This document shows positions 18,290-27,194 of a stretch of DNA of 36,493 nt, piece by piece (the stretch's first letter is position 1; every line of letters begins with the position of its first letter). Both the position numbers and the translations under genes were made by a program. The notes beneath the pieces were generated by a model. It did not search any database. It had not been told where the DNA came from and worked only from the letters and a program-made list of their open reading frames with translations. The stretch is taken from NCBI GenBank assembly GCA_937951685.1, contig CALFBG010000065.1:1-36493 (forward strand), given 5' to 3'. The DNA is from an uncultured Saprospiraceae bacterium (GTDB lineage Bacteria; Bacteroidota; Bacteroidia; Chitinophagales; Saprospiraceae).

Positions 18290-18755
18290 TCTAAGCGTAA
18301 AATTAAAAGGTAATGACTCCTTACTAGTTGTGATATCCTTACTTTCCAAAATCATCTCAATGCCTTCTCTTTGCTTTTTTGCTTAAAACAAAATGCTAAT
18401 AAAATGGCTTAAAAGCTTAATTTTCAAGCTATTCAAGTACTTTTCGTGATTAAATGCTCAAACTTAGTGTAGAAGTTGCTTAAAAAAGTAAAAAACTAGC
18501 ATTTACAAATTGTGGCGGTAAATTTTCACGGCACCCTAAATATTTTTATAAAAAAGCAAAAACATTTCTAATTTTTTCCACATTTATATCCAATTGGTTT
18601 AAAGTGGCACGTATATTGTCATTTCTCTCTATATGTTATGGTCCTTTCTCTGACTTGATTTTATCAGTAAAAAATCTGAATCTTGTTGGCGTTTTAAACG
18701 AGGAAGGGCGTTTATAACTAAGTAATTTAGAAGTGAGAACCCAAAACGAAAGCTT

Positions 18756-18777
18756 AAGTCTTTTATATTCAAGACTT
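18756..18777 (+). promoter_or_regulatory. leader hairpin before the Wzc-like gene, AAGTCTT/AAGACTT arms
   Basis: Arms 18756-18762 and 18771-18777 are perfect seven-base complements around an eight-base loop, 100 bases upstream of the ATG at 18878. Dyads with related sequence lie before several other genes of the locus. Confidence 0.4.
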
Positions 18778-18877
18778 TCTAATTGCTTCGAAGAAACGAA
18801 CACGAACGCTTACACTACATTGTTGGCGTAATTTTACAATTGTTTGCTCCCCGATCAAACACTAACTTTAGTCCAAT

Positions 18878-21133
18878 ATGGAACTGCAATTTTTCTTGAA
18901 CATACTCATGAGAAGGAAATGGCTCATTTTATTAGCAGCCATCCTTGCCACTGTTGCTACTTACTTTTTAGTCAACGCTCAACCACCCGTTTACAAAGCT
19001 CAAGCATTAATTTCGACTGGTATTATTCCTCAGAAAGGGATCAATATGGATAACGACGTTCCTTTCGTTCAGAAACACCAGATTGATATTAGTCATGGTA
19101 ACTTGAAGAATTATATGCTGAAGCGCAAGAATATTGCTTTCTTAAGCTATAATCTCTTGATGCATGACCTGAGTGCCGATATTAATGGTTCGGGCGTTCC
19201 ATTTAGAACCTTAGAAAAAGAAGATAAAGTCAACTACGCGCCTAGTGGTTTGCAAAAACTGTATGCTCAACTTTCCGAAAACTTAGATTCTTTAACCGAT
19301 GTCATTCCAGATCAGGAATTAGAATCCATGTACACCGATTTAGTCGATGCCTACGAATATGATTACGAAGAACTGTTGAAAACAAATTTCGGCATTTTGG
19401 ATTCTGAGAACTCCGATATGATTCGAGTGACTTTTGAAGCAGAAAATCCTGAAATGTGTAGCTTCGCGGTGAATAAGTATTGTGAAAAATTTCTGGAGTT
19501 TTATAGTTTACAGCAAAGCGAGGAAGAAAGAGCCTTGGTAGAAGATCGACAGAAAGATTTTGATGCCAAGCGACTTGCGTTGGAATTGGCGAACGAAAAA
19601 TATAATAATTACAAGCAAAATAAAAGCTTATTAGACTTATCCGCACAAAAGTCCGCAACAGTTTCTCAAGTCAAAGAATTGGAAATCGCCTTGGAAGGTG
19701 CCCGTAAGCAAATTCCTGCCCTCCAAACGACGATAAGAGAATTAGAAGGCTATTTGGTAGCGGTTCGAAAAGATAAAGGTTCCAACAACGGCGAGAAAGC
19801 ACAGCGTATTCTTACCAAAAAGACCATTGACAACTATAATAAACAATTGATCCAATTGCGAAAGCAATACACCCAAACGGGGAATAAAGATCGCTCGCTC
19901 AAGAAAAGAATTGACCTTACGCAAAAGCAACTAGAATCCGAAATCTCTCGTTTAGCAAAGTATGATGAAAAAGATGGCGCTCAAGATGATAAGCGCAATG
20001 CCGAAGCAAAAGAACGTGATTTAATTAATAAAAAATTACAAGCGGAAGGAGATTTAAACGTAGCAAAAGAAAGTGTTTTAAACTACGAAAAAGAATTGAG
20101 CCGCTTGCGCGGAAAATCTAGTGGTTTTGTATACGACCAAGAAAACATTGATAATTTCAAGCAAGAGATTGACATTGCAAAAGGAGAATTTATCAATGCG
20201 AGTGCTACGCTCAACAACGCTAAAATTGCACTCAACAACTCTAAAAACCCAATTTCAATCGTAGAACGTGCTAAAACACCAACAAAACCGGAACCTTCGA
20301 AAAAGTACTTACTTAGTATTTTTGCAGGAATCGTTACGGGTGCATTAGCGACCGTCTCTATTTTCTTACTGACGTATTTGGATATTAGTTTGAATACGCC
20401 CTTTCAGTTCAATAAATTCACTGGTCTAAATCTATTGGCGACAATTAACGAAGTGGACAATTCAAATTTAGACCTTAAGCAGGTTTTTAATCATGCTACG
20501 GAGCAAAAAGACTTAGAAGTCTTTAAAGAATCGCTGCGTAATCTTCGCTACATCGTAGAAAACTCGGGCGCGAATACGTTCTTGTTTACGAGTACCAAAA
20601 GCCAGGAAGGAAAAACGTTCTTGATCTCCTGCTTGACCTACGCTTTATCATTGAAAAATAAGAAAATTTTGTTGGTAGACACCAACTTCAAAAATAACGA
20701 ACTGACTCGTATGTCGAAGTCTGCGGACACTTTGGGGAACAGCAATCGATCGTTGATTGGGGAGAACAACTTAGAAAATGAGTTTGAGTACAAGCAAGGC
20801 AACGGCGCTTTGTTCAATCTCAAGAACGTCGATATTTTGGGAAATAAAGGGACGAACCTCTCTCCTTCCGAAGTATTTGCGGGTAAGGACTTCGTTAATT
20901 TCATCAAAAAATTGTCCCAGAACTACGATTACATCTTTTTGGAAGGTGCTGCTTTAAATAGATATTCCGATTCAAAAGAATTAGTTAGCTTTGTGGATAA
21001 AGTAATTGCCGTTTTTTCAGCAGAGTCTGAAATTAAGCAGATCGACAAGAACTCTATTGCCTATTTGAAAAGCTTAGATCAAAAGTTTTTAGGTGGTGTT
21101 TTAAATAAAGTTGATCTCAAGAATATGAATTAA
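18878..21133 (+). CDS. Wzc-like polysaccharide co-polymerase with degenerate BY-kinase domain
   Basis: A 751-residue inner-membrane protein of the Wzz/Wzc polysaccharide co-polymerase family, which sets chain length and drives export in Wzx/Wzy pathways. A short cytoplasmic N-terminus leads to TM1 (about 14-31). A long periplasmic, largely coiled-coil region (about 190-450) follows, then a PTKPEPSKK proline-rich entry to TM2 (about 474-498). The C-terminal cytoplasmic domain resembles a bacterial tyrosine kinase but looks eroded. The P-loop region reads TSTKSQEGKT (571-580) and keeps G578-K579-T580. Walker A' is ILLVDTNF with D601. The Walker B position carries Glu689 (YIFLEGAA) instead of the usual Asp of the IDTPP type. 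The C-terminus (LNKVDLKNMN) lacks the tyrosine cluster on which autophosphorylation normally occurs. First gene of the polysaccharide locus. Confidence 0.9.
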   Translation: MELQFFLNILMRRKWLILLAAILATVATYFLVNAQPPVYKAQALISTGIIPQKGINMDNDVPFVQKHQIDISHGNLKNYMLKRKNIAFLSYNLLMHDLSADINGSGVPFRTLEKEDKVNYAPSGLQKLYAQLSENLDSLTDVIPDQELESMYTDLVDAYEYDYEELLKTNFGILDSENSDMIRVTFEAENPEMCSFAVNKYCEKFLEFYSLQQSEEERALVEDRQKDFDAKRLALELANEKYNNYKQNKSLLDLSAQKSATVSQVKELEIALEGARKQIPALQTTIRELEGYLVAVRKDKGSNNGEKAQRILTKKTIDNYNKQLIQLRKQYTQTGNKDRSLKKRIDLTQKQLESEISRLAKYDEKDGAQDDKRNAEAKERDLINKKLQAEGDLNVAKESVLNYEKELSRLRGKSSGFVYDQENIDNFKQEIDIAKGEFINASATLNNAKIALNNSKNPISIVERAKTPTKPEPSKKYLLSIFAGIVTGALATVSIFLLTYLDISLNTPFQFNKFTGLNLLATINEVDNSNLDLKQVFNHATEQKDLEVFKESLRNLRYIVENSGANTFLFTSTKSQEGKTFLISCLTYALSLKNKKILLVDTNFKNNELTRMSKSADTLGNSNRSLIGENNLENEFEYKQGNGALFNLKNVDILGNKGTNLSPSEVFAGKDFVNFIKKLSQNYDYIFLEGAALNRYSDSKELVSFVDKVIAVFSAESEIKQIDKNSIAYLKSLDQKFLGGVLNKVDLKNMN

Positions 21134-21180
21134 AATCCCCATTTCAATATTATTATTACTGATCCTAAAATTATTTAGAC

Positions 21181-21230
21181 AAAAAAGGCTTATCCTTACG
21201 ATTAAGATTAAGCAGTATTAAGCCTTTTTT
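21181..21230 (+). terminator. intrinsic terminator after the Wzc-like gene
   Basis: AAAAAAGGCTTA (21181-21192) and TAAGCCTTTTTT (21219-21230) are perfect 12-base complements, ending in six T. Loop of 26 bases. It would limit read-through from the first gene into the flippase gene, unless antiterminated. Confidence 0.78.
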
Positions 21231-21322
21231 GTTCAAATAGCTAAAAGTACGCTAATGAAAACCATTTGGCGGCTTACACAAAAGCAACGCTCCGTTTATT
21301 CGAGCACGTACATCCATTGACT

Positions 21323-22693
21323 ATGTCGACGACAGAGAAATCTTATTGGCTTAAATCGGGCTTGTTTAGCTTCTTTGAAAAAGGCTCGGTCTTCTTGTTT
21401 GGCTTTGGTAGCTTTTTCTTTTTGGTGCGCGAATTGACGCCCGAAGCCTTTGGTGCTTGGGTCGTATTTTTGGCAACGGCTTCCTTTATTGAAGTTGGTC
21501 GAGCTGGTTTATTGCAAAATGCCGTTATTAAATACCTCGCTACTTGCGAAGCCAAGGATTATGGTAGAATATCTTCCGCCTCCCTCTTCATCAACGTCAG
21601 TTTAACCACTATTTCTGTTGGTTTCCTTTTGATCTTTGCCAAAGGTTTGAGTCATTGGCTAAATTTTCCTGAATTATACGAACTCTTCTATATCTACGCC
21701 ATCACGACGGCTTTCTTGATTCCAATGCATCAGTTTAATTTTATTCAGCAAGCGAACCTCGACTTTCGCGGTATCTTCTGGAGTAATTTTACAAAGCAAG
21801 GCTTATTTTTTGCCTTCGTGTCCATTTATTATTTTGGGCCTTGGCAATTGGAATTATTGGCTTTAGCGAAGTTTCAAGTACTTACCGCTTTTGCGGGAGC
21901 AACAGTTTCTTACTTTTTTGCAAAAAAGTATTTGAAGTTTGACCGAACGATTGATAAGCAGTGGGTTTTAACCCTATTTCATTACGGTAAGTACGTTTTT
22001 GGTACAAATCTCAGTGCCATGCTTTACAAGACCATTGATAAGTTTATGTTGAGTAACCTTTCGGTAGGTGCAACGGCGGCCGTTAGTGTTTACGAAGCGG
22101 CTATTCGAGTAACTAATTTAGCGGAAGTGCCCACTTTTTCCGTAGCGTCCGTTGTTTTTCCGCAAGGAGCCAAACAAATTGAGACGGGAGGAAAACCGGC
22201 AATTAAAATCCTCTACGAAAAATCTGTTGGGGCGATTTTGGCGATTATTGCGCCGTTTTTGCTCTTCGTGCTATTGTTTCCCGAGTTCATCATCATGATC
22301 ATTGCGGGCGAGCAATACATGGAATCGGCGGGTATTTTACGATTTACCATTCTCTATGGTCTATTTTTACCTTTTGCCATCCAATTTGGAACCGTTTTAG
22401 ATTCGATGGGACGACCGAAGATAAACTTTCTTTTTACCGTTTTAGGAGCCGTTCTCAATATCTTTTTCAACTATATTTTTATCATCAATTACGGTATTGT
22501 AGGAGCTGCTTACGGAACGCTAACCACTTACGGCGTGACATTTGTATTAAATCAATTTGTCTTGTATAAGATCCTCGACATAAAAGCATATCGTGCCTTT
22601 CCTTACATGATTGGTTTCTATAAGGAAGGCTATCAAATGCTTTTAGTATTTTTGCAACAACGGTCCGTCGCCAAAGAACAGAAGTTAAAATAA
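21323..22693 (+). CDS. Wzx-type oligosaccharide flippase (MOP superfamily)
   Basis: A polytopic inner-membrane protein of about 456 residues with some 12-14 hydrophobic helices, beginning TEKSYWLKSGLFSFFEKGS. The pattern is that of lipid-linked oligosaccharide flippases: an N-terminal FLVRELTPEAFGAWVVF loop, a middle KTIDKFMLSNLSVGATAAV loop with the YEAAIRV motif, and a late GRPKINFLFTVLGAVLNIFFNY segment. It is expected to move undecaprenyl-linked repeat units to the periplasm. A longer form could start at TTG 21266, adding 19 residues, but the ATG at 21323 puts the N-terminus where flippases usually start. It is followed by the glycosyltransferase gene after 41 bases, so these two form an operon. 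Confidence 0.87.
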   Translation: MSTTEKSYWLKSGLFSFFEKGSVFLFGFGSFFFLVRELTPEAFGAWVVFLATASFIEVGRAGLLQNAVIKYLATCEAKDYGRISSASLFINVSLTTISVGFLLIFAKGLSHWLNFPELYELFYIYAITTAFLIPMHQFNFIQQANLDFRGIFWSNFTKQGLFFAFVSIYYFGPWQLELLALAKFQVLTAFAGATVSYFFAKKYLKFDRTIDKQWVLTLFHYGKYVFGTNLSAMLYKTIDKFMLSNLSVGATAAVSVYEAAIRVTNLAEVPTFSVASVVFPQGAKQIETGGKPAIKILYEKSVGAILAIIAPFLLFVLLFPEFIIMIIAGEQYMESAGILRFTILYGLFLPFAIQFGTVLDSMGRPKINFLFTVLGAVLNIFFNYIFIINYGIVGAAYGTLTTYGVTFVLNQFVLYKILDIKAYRAFPYMIGFYKEGYQMLLVFLQQRSVAKEQKLK

Positions 22694-22734
22694 AGACGAA
22701 CCATCCATTAAAGATCAGTTAATAATATTTTTTT

Positions 22735-23967
22735 ATGAATAAAGGCTTAGACTTAGTTTATTTTACGCTTTTCCCATGGGAAAATCCTTATTCATCCGTA
22801 TCGCTTTCTTTTACCAAAGAATTTGCGAAGCACAATCGTGTGTTTTACATTAATCACCCTTATTCCATCAAGGATTTTGTGACCAATATGGGAGATGATT
22901 TGGTAAAAACACGCCGCGCCGATTTACTGAAGAATCAAATGCGCTACGAAAGTATTAAAGACCTAGATAATGTGATTGCGGTACATCCTCCCTTGACCTT
23001 ACCAATTAATTGGTTGCCCAACGGGATGCTTTATGAGCAGTTTTCTGCTTACAACAACAAAATTATTCTTAAGACCATCAAAAAGGTCATTGACGATTAT
23101 CAACTCAAAGATTTTATTTATCTCAATTGCTTTAACCCATTTTTTGCCGGCGTGCTCCCAAAAGATTTCGGGCAATTGCTAAGCATCTATCAGTGCATTG
23201 ATGATATGACGCAAGAGAAATATACCGCTCGACATGGTGCGAGATTAGAACAAAGCGTGATGGGTAAAGCTGATGCCGTAACGGTGACCTCTACAGAATT
23301 GTATAATCTCTACGAACAATTCAACCCTAATACGCACATTGTACACAATGCGGTGGATATTTCAATTTATAAAAAAGTACATGAGGTACAATTTCCGAGA
23401 CCAAAGGAAATTGCAACTATTAAGAATAAGATTATTGGTTTTATTGGGAACATGGACAAAGATCGCATCAACTATAAGCTGATGAAGAAAATTGCTCAGG
23501 GACACCGCGATAAAACCTTATTGCTCATTGGTCCAATCAATAATACAGAGTACAAAGAGATTGGTTTGGATAAAGAACCCAATGTGATTTTTACGGGTAG
23601 CAAAAACATTCATGATTTGCCCCCTTACGTCCAACATATTGATTGTGCCATTATTCCTTTTGCTTGTAATACCTTGACGAAGAGTATTTATCCGCTCAAA
23701 ATCAATGAATACTTAGCTGGAGGAAGAGCGATCGTCTCTACTACTTTTTCGGAAGATATTAAGAGTTTTAGCGACAATATTTATTTGGCCGCAAACGAAG
23801 AAGAATTTGTACAACTGATTGACCGAGCGATTCAAGAAAATAGTCCCCAAAAATTAGCCGAAAGAGTGGAAGTTGCGATGCAAAATACTTGGGCTTCGCG
23901 GGTAAAGCAAGTTTGGGAGATCGTAGACCAATCGCTGGCGAAGAAAACCTCAAAAATTCATTCCTGA
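22735..23967 (+). CDS. glycosyltransferase, GT4/GT1-like (GT-B fold)
   Basis: A 410-residue cytoplasmic enzyme. The N-terminal half opens with LVYFTLFPWENPYSSVS and contains a conserved-looking DAVTVTSTEL-YNLYEQFNPN-HIVHNAVD hinge. The C-terminal nucleotide-sugar domain has GFIGNMD, LLLIGPINN, NVIFTGSK, LPPYVQHIDCAIIPF and the donor-binding region LKINEYLAGGRAIVST, in which the Glu of NEYLAGG corresponds to the usual EX7E-region acid. It should add a sugar to the lipid-linked repeat unit. It is the only glycosyltransferase seen in the locus, so others, and the initiating enzyme, must lie elsewhere. Donor and linkage cannot be predicted. ATG at 22735 follows a T-rich leader. Confidence 0.88.
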   Translation: MNKGLDLVYFTLFPWENPYSSVSLSFTKEFAKHNRVFYINHPYSIKDFVTNMGDDLVKTRRADLLKNQMRYESIKDLDNVIAVHPPLTLPINWLPNGMLYEQFSAYNNKIILKTIKKVIDDYQLKDFIYLNCFNPFFAGVLPKDFGQLLSIYQCIDDMTQEKYTARHGARLEQSVMGKADAVTVTSTELYNLYEQFNPNTHIVHNAVDISIYKKVHEVQFPRPKEIATIKNKIIGFIGNMDKDRINYKLMKKIAQGHRDKTLLLIGPINNTEYKEIGLDKEPNVIFTGSKNIHDLPPYVQHIDCAIIPFACNTLTKSIYPLKINEYLAGGRAIVSTTFSEDIKSFSDNIYLAANEEEFVQLIDRAIQENSPQKLAERVEVAMQNTWASRVKQVWEIVDQSLAKKTSKIHS

Positions 23968-24427
23968 AAGGAATAATTTGGGGCAATCAATCGGCTGCTA
24001 ATGCAAATAAAGTTGTTTTGTATACTAACCAATAAAAAATAAAGTTTCTATCCTATTTCTTACAAATTTCTTACAAAAAAAGACCCTTATAATTGCTGGT
24101 CTGAATTTTGAACTTGTTGTCTAGTATTTAGTTACATACTAGACGTTATTTTGAAGCATTTTTATAACCATGTTTAGCAGTTTAGTATTTGGTTTTTGCT
24201 GTTGTTTGCTTGCATTAAGGAACAATAGCTTACGATTCACTTAATGCCCCAAATACCGAGATGCCGTAGATTACGCAAGTAGTACCGGCGATCAAGTTAG
24301 CACAGGAATGTAGCTAATGACATGTACATTTTGTACGGAAGTGCTTTCGATAGTTTTCAGCATGATGCGAACTATTTAATCACTTCAAGGTGGTAAACTA
24401 AAAGTTAATCCTTAGGAATTAGGACAT
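23968..24427 (+). other. 460-base structured leader upstream of the acyltransferase gene
   Basis: No credible gene, but several dyads occur in order: GTCTAGTAT/ATACTAGAC at 24119-24144, GCATTAAG/CTTAATGC at 24212-24247, GTACA-TTT-TGTAC at about 24328-24340, and ATAGTT/AACTAT at about 24350-24376. The 24240-24380 part is less AT-rich than the flanks. Together they suggest a folded 5' leader or a small RNA. Confidence 0.45.
24119..24144 (+). promoter_or_regulatory. perfect nine-base hairpin, GTCTAGTAT arms
   Basis: Arms 24119-24127 and 24136-24144 with an eight-base loop; GTTATTTT follows. It could be a weak terminator for the glycosyltransferase unit, 150 bases after its stop, or part of the leader of the next gene. 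Confidence 0.4.
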
Positions 24428-25063
24428 ATGACACTCAGCATTAAGGAAAAAATAAAGGAAAATCCGTTTTTGAAGAAATTGGCGATCTATTTACTGATGC
24501 CCAAGAATCAAAATCGTCCCCGTTGGTGGGTGAGAAATTTGTGGAATCCGTTTAAACATAAACGGGGAAAAAATGCGGTGATCCGTTGGAAAGCTAGGCT
24601 TGACGTCATCCCTTACAACAAGTTTGACGTTGGAGATAATTCCATTGTGGAAGATTTCTCCGTTATCAATAATCAAGTCGGTGATGTCATTATTGGAAAG
24701 CGCTCTTTGATCGGAATTTCTTCCATTATTATTGGTCCAGTGCAGATGGGAAATGATATCATGTTGGCACAACACGTCGTCATTTCTGGTTTGAATCATG
24801 GTTATCGAGATGTCACGAAGTCTATTTCTGAACATAAAGTTACGACGGGAAAAATTATCATTGAAGATGAAGTTTGGATTGGAGCCAATTCAGTGATTAC
24901 TGCGGGCATTACCATCGGGAAGCATTCTATCGTTGCGGCAGGAAGCGTTGTAACTAAAAGTGTACCTCCTTATACTATTGTAGGTGGGAATCCAGCAAAA
25001 AAAATTAAACAATACAATGCTGAAACCCAACGCTGGGAACGGTTTGTATCGACTAACATATAA
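24428..25063 (+). CDS. hexapeptide-repeat acyltransferase (LbH fold)
   Basis: A 211-residue enzyme of the left-handed beta-helix acyltransferase family (WcaF/maltose-acetyltransferase-like). A basic N-terminus (about 1-60) precedes hexapeptide turns from about residue 70, including [33 protein letters not shown] and [16 protein letters not shown]. The His-containing loop [10 protein letters not shown] supplies the probable catalytic His. The C-terminal [16 protein letters not shown] is the family's typical closing motif, near the acetyl-CoA site. It probably O-acetylates a sugar of the exopolysaccharide. The start ATG is preceded by TTAGGACAT, one of the few purine-rich leaders in the window. 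The next small gene begins seven bases after its stop. Confidence 0.9.
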   Translation: MTLSIKEKIKENPFLKKLAIYLLMPKNQNRPRWWVRNLWNPFKHKRGKNAVIRWKARLDVIPYNKFDVGDNSIVEDFSVINNQVGDVIIGKRSLIGISSIIIGPVQMGNDIMLAQHVVISGLNHGYRDVTKSISEHKVTTGKIIIEDEVWIGANSVITAGITIGKHSIVAAGSVVTKSVPPYTIVGGNPAKKIKQYNAETQRWERFVSTNI

Positions 25064-25070
25064 TTTTAAG

Positions 25071-25196
25071 ATGTTTAACTTTGAAAAACCCAATGATCCG
25101 GAGTTGACTCCGAAAGAAAGGCTAATTGAAACGATGATGATTGCCATTGCCGCCTTAATGCTATTAGGCTTTGCAGTAAAAATCGTTTTTTTGTAG
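25071..25196 (+). CDS. 41-residue single-pass membrane protein
   Basis: A small gene that ordinary length cut-offs miss. The ATG at 25071 lies seven bases after the acyltransferase stop, so the two are probably translationally coupled. The N-terminal half is charged (MFNFEKPNDPELTPKERL) and the C-terminal half is one strong helix (TMMIAIAALMLLGFAVKIVF), predicted to cross the inner membrane with the N-terminus in the cytoplasm. A longer in-frame form from 24984 would overlap the acyltransferase and is unlikely. Family unknown. The position suggests a helper of the acyltransferase or of the Wzy proteins. Confidence 0.65.
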   Translation: MFNFEKPNDPELTPKERLIETMMIAIAALMLLGFAVKIVFL

Positions 25197-25408
25197 CATT
25201 TATGCTAAAATAAGCGGCGTACTGGTTACGGTAAATTTGGAGTTTCAACACAACTTCACTATCTTTAACGTACAAACATACGAGAAAACGTTACCTACCT
25301 TAGTCTAAAAGCTAGTTTCAAGTAAAAAATTGGCTTTAGCAACATTTCAGGTTATCGTTTCTTTCATTGAAACCAAGTGCTTCCCCCCTACACTATTGAA
25401 TAAAACAC

Positions 25409-25434
25409 TAGACTTTATGCTAAAATAAAGTCTA
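25409..25434 (+). promoter_or_regulatory. leader hairpin directly before the first Wzy gene
   Basis: TAGACTTTA (25409-25417) and TAAAGTCTA (25426-25434) are perfect complements with loop TGCTAAAA, ending 12 bases before the ATG at 25447. The string TTTATGCTAAAATAA also occurs just after the small membrane gene, near 25199. Confidence 0.5.
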
Positions 25435-25446
25435 CTAATCTGTATA

Positions 25447-26964
25447 ATGGTCTTACGATTATACAAGTCGGCTAAGTATTGGCTTAACGAGCAAATTTTT
25501 ACTAAGAAGCTCAATAGTCCATTAGGTTATTTGCTATTGATTGCAATTGCCCTAGTTGTCTCGTACCTCATCTCTAGTTTAGGATTACGAGTTGGCGCAG
25601 CGCTGCTAGGGCTGACCGTTGGGATTCCACTCATCGGTGCCTGTTTTCTCAATCTTAATTTCGGGATCAGTATTCTCATCATGACTTCCTTTTTTATCAT
25701 GCAGGCGGCGAAGTATGCCAACTTACCCTTTGGGACAGTGATGGATGCCCTCATTTTTGTAATGATGTTTGGTATTTTAGTCCGGCAAATCAAAGAACGA
25801 GACTGGGCATTTGCCAAAAATCCAATCAGTTATTGCATCATGCTTTGGATTGCCTACAATATCCTACAAATTATCAACCCTTGGGCGGGATCTGCCATGG
25901 CTTGGCTGTATACCGTACGTAGCGTTGCCGTTTTGCTGAGTCTTTATTATATCGCCTGCTACGCCTTTACGAGTTTAGAAAAAATAATTAGTGCCATTAA
26001 GCTGATTCTGATCCTCGGTTTCATCACCGCAGTTTACGGCATCAAGCAAGAGATATTCGGGTATACGGCAAGTGAGATCAATTGGTTATACGAATACGAG
26101 GAACGCTTTCAACTCATTTTCCAGTGGGGCAGATTGCGGGTCGTTTCTTTATTTGCGGACCCGACGACCTTAGGCATCATGATGGTTTATCTAAGTACCT
26201 TCTGCTTAATTTTAGCCAGTAATTCTAAAATCGACCGCCTCAAAAGAATCACCCTAGTCTTCTTTAGCCTTTGTATGTTGTTAACGATGGCTTTTGGCGG
26301 TTCTCGGACGCCCGTGGTACTAATTCCCATCGGTTTATTGGCTTGGATGCTTTTGACCTTAAAGAAATCTACGATTGTAAGTATTTCCATATTTTTTGTC
26401 GTTGGCTTTGCTTTTATGTTTCGATCTTCTGGGAATCCAATTATTTGGCGGATTCAATCTGCTTTAAACTTTACGGAAGATGCTTCGGTGAAAGTACGAA
26501 TGCGGAATCAAAAATTTATTCAACCCTTTATTCAAACGCATCCTTTTGGAGGTGGATTAGGTAGTACCGGACTTTGGGGAAGACGATTTACCCCTGATTC
26601 TATGCTTGCTGGATTTGCACACGACAGCGGCTTTGTAAGAATTGCCGTAGAGCTGGGCATTGTAGGAATGCTAATTTATATGCTATTTCTCTTCGTTATC
26701 CTTCGGACCAGCGTTTACTATTACCTACGGGTCAAAGACCCACTGATCAAGTCGCTGTACCTCGGTTTGACGACGACCATCTTTATTCTCATGGTGGCCA
26801 GTTATCCGCAGGAGGCGATTGTACAATTACCAACGAGTATCGTATTTTATATTTTTCTAGCAGCGATTGTTAAGTTAAAAGATTTCGATAAAAACTTTCA
26901 AAAACCAGCAGCTGCGGAAATAGCAAGAAAAGAAAAAGCATTATTTGAACCAACAAAAACCTAG
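25447..26964 (+). CDS. Wzy/O-antigen ligase family membrane protein, copy 1
   Basis: A 505-residue polytopic inner-membrane protein with roughly ten to twelve helices, of the Wzy_C/O-antigen ligase superfamily, which joins lipid-linked oligosaccharides in the periplasm. Marker segments are GRLRVVSLFADPTT (about 230), MAFGGSRTPVVLIP, and the large periplasmic loop HPFGGGLGSTGLWGRRFTPD, with the following AHDSGFVRIAVELG containing His392. That His-x6-8-aromatic/A-E-L-G pattern is the family signature and a probable catalytic site. It is clearly paralogous to the protein encoded at 27195-28781 over its whole length. Chain polymerase versus ligase cannot be decided from sequence. The product ends in a short cytoplasmic basic tail. 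A hairpin sits just before the start. Confidence 0.88.
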   Translation: MVLRLYKSAKYWLNEQIFTKKLNSPLGYLLLIAIALVVSYLISSLGLRVGAALLGLTVGIPLIGACFLNLNFGISILIMTSFFIMQAAKYANLPFGTVMDALIFVMMFGILVRQIKERDWAFAKNPISYCIMLWIAYNILQIINPWAGSAMAWLYTVRSVAVLLSLYYIACYAFTSLEKIISAIKLILILGFITAVYGIKQEIFGYTASEINWLYEYEERFQLIFQWGRLRVVSLFADPTTLGIMMVYLSTFCLILASNSKIDRLKRITLVFFSLCMLLTMAFGGSRTPVVLIPIGLLAWMLLTLKKSTIVSISIFFVVGFAFMFRSSGNPIIWRIQSALNFTEDASVKVRMRNQKFIQPFIQTHPFGGGLGSTGLWGRRFTPDSMLAGFAHDSGFVRIAVELGIVGMLIYMLFLFVILRTSVYYYLRVKDPLIKSLYLGLTTTIFILMVASYPQEAIVQLPTSIVFYIFLAAIVKLKDFDKNFQKPAAAEIARKEKALFEPTKT

Positions 26965-27194
26965 CAGAAAAACTTTTCGAGCCGAGTTGGATATAATCCT
27001 TTCATAGGATTGCAATTGGGTTTGAGAAAAAGCGAAAGTAACGTTGTTAACTTTCGGCAAAATTTTATTAAAAATGAGCCGTATCAAATAAAATCGGAAA
27101 GATTATTGATACTGAGATAATAAAATTTTGTTTAATATCATTGGACTTTGTATTGAAGTAATTTTAGCGCAAAGTCTTTTACACATTTACCTAA
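26965..27194 (+). other. spacer between the two Wzy genes, hairpins at 26995-27011, 27033-27056 and 27143-27177
   Basis: AATCCT/AGGATT (26995-27011) and CGAAAGT/ACTTTCG (27033-27056, followed by GCAAAATTTTATT) might terminate copy 1. GGACTTTG (27143-27150) pairs with CAAAGTCT (27170-27177, one G-T pair), is followed by TTT and ends 17 bases before the ATG of copy 2. It resembles the hairpin before copy 1. Confidence 0.45.

Larger units (their letters stand above)
18058..18877. other. 820-base non-coding region between divergent genes
   Basis: It separates the flavoprotein gene from the first gene of the polysaccharide locus and must carry promoters for both. It contains two adjacent hairpins (18166-18199 and 18241-18289), an AT-rich tract (about 18480-18620) and a leader hairpin at 18756-18777. 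Open frames of 60-90 codons occur on both strands, but their composition is not protein-like. Confidence 0.55.

Noticed and set aside
18123..18386. 87-codon plus-strand frame, and a 63-codon minus-strand frame over the same place
   Set aside because: They run through two hairpins, have non-protein-like composition and lack a conserved-looking motif.
21255..21320. ATG-initiated 21-codon frame just before the flippase start
   Set aside because: It ends before the flippase ATG in another frame and shows no features. A leader-peptide role cannot be supported.
24170..24244. 24-codon frame with a hydrophobic, Cys-rich start
   Set aside because: Too short to separate from chance, and it overlaps a hairpin. 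Kept only as a remark on the leader region.
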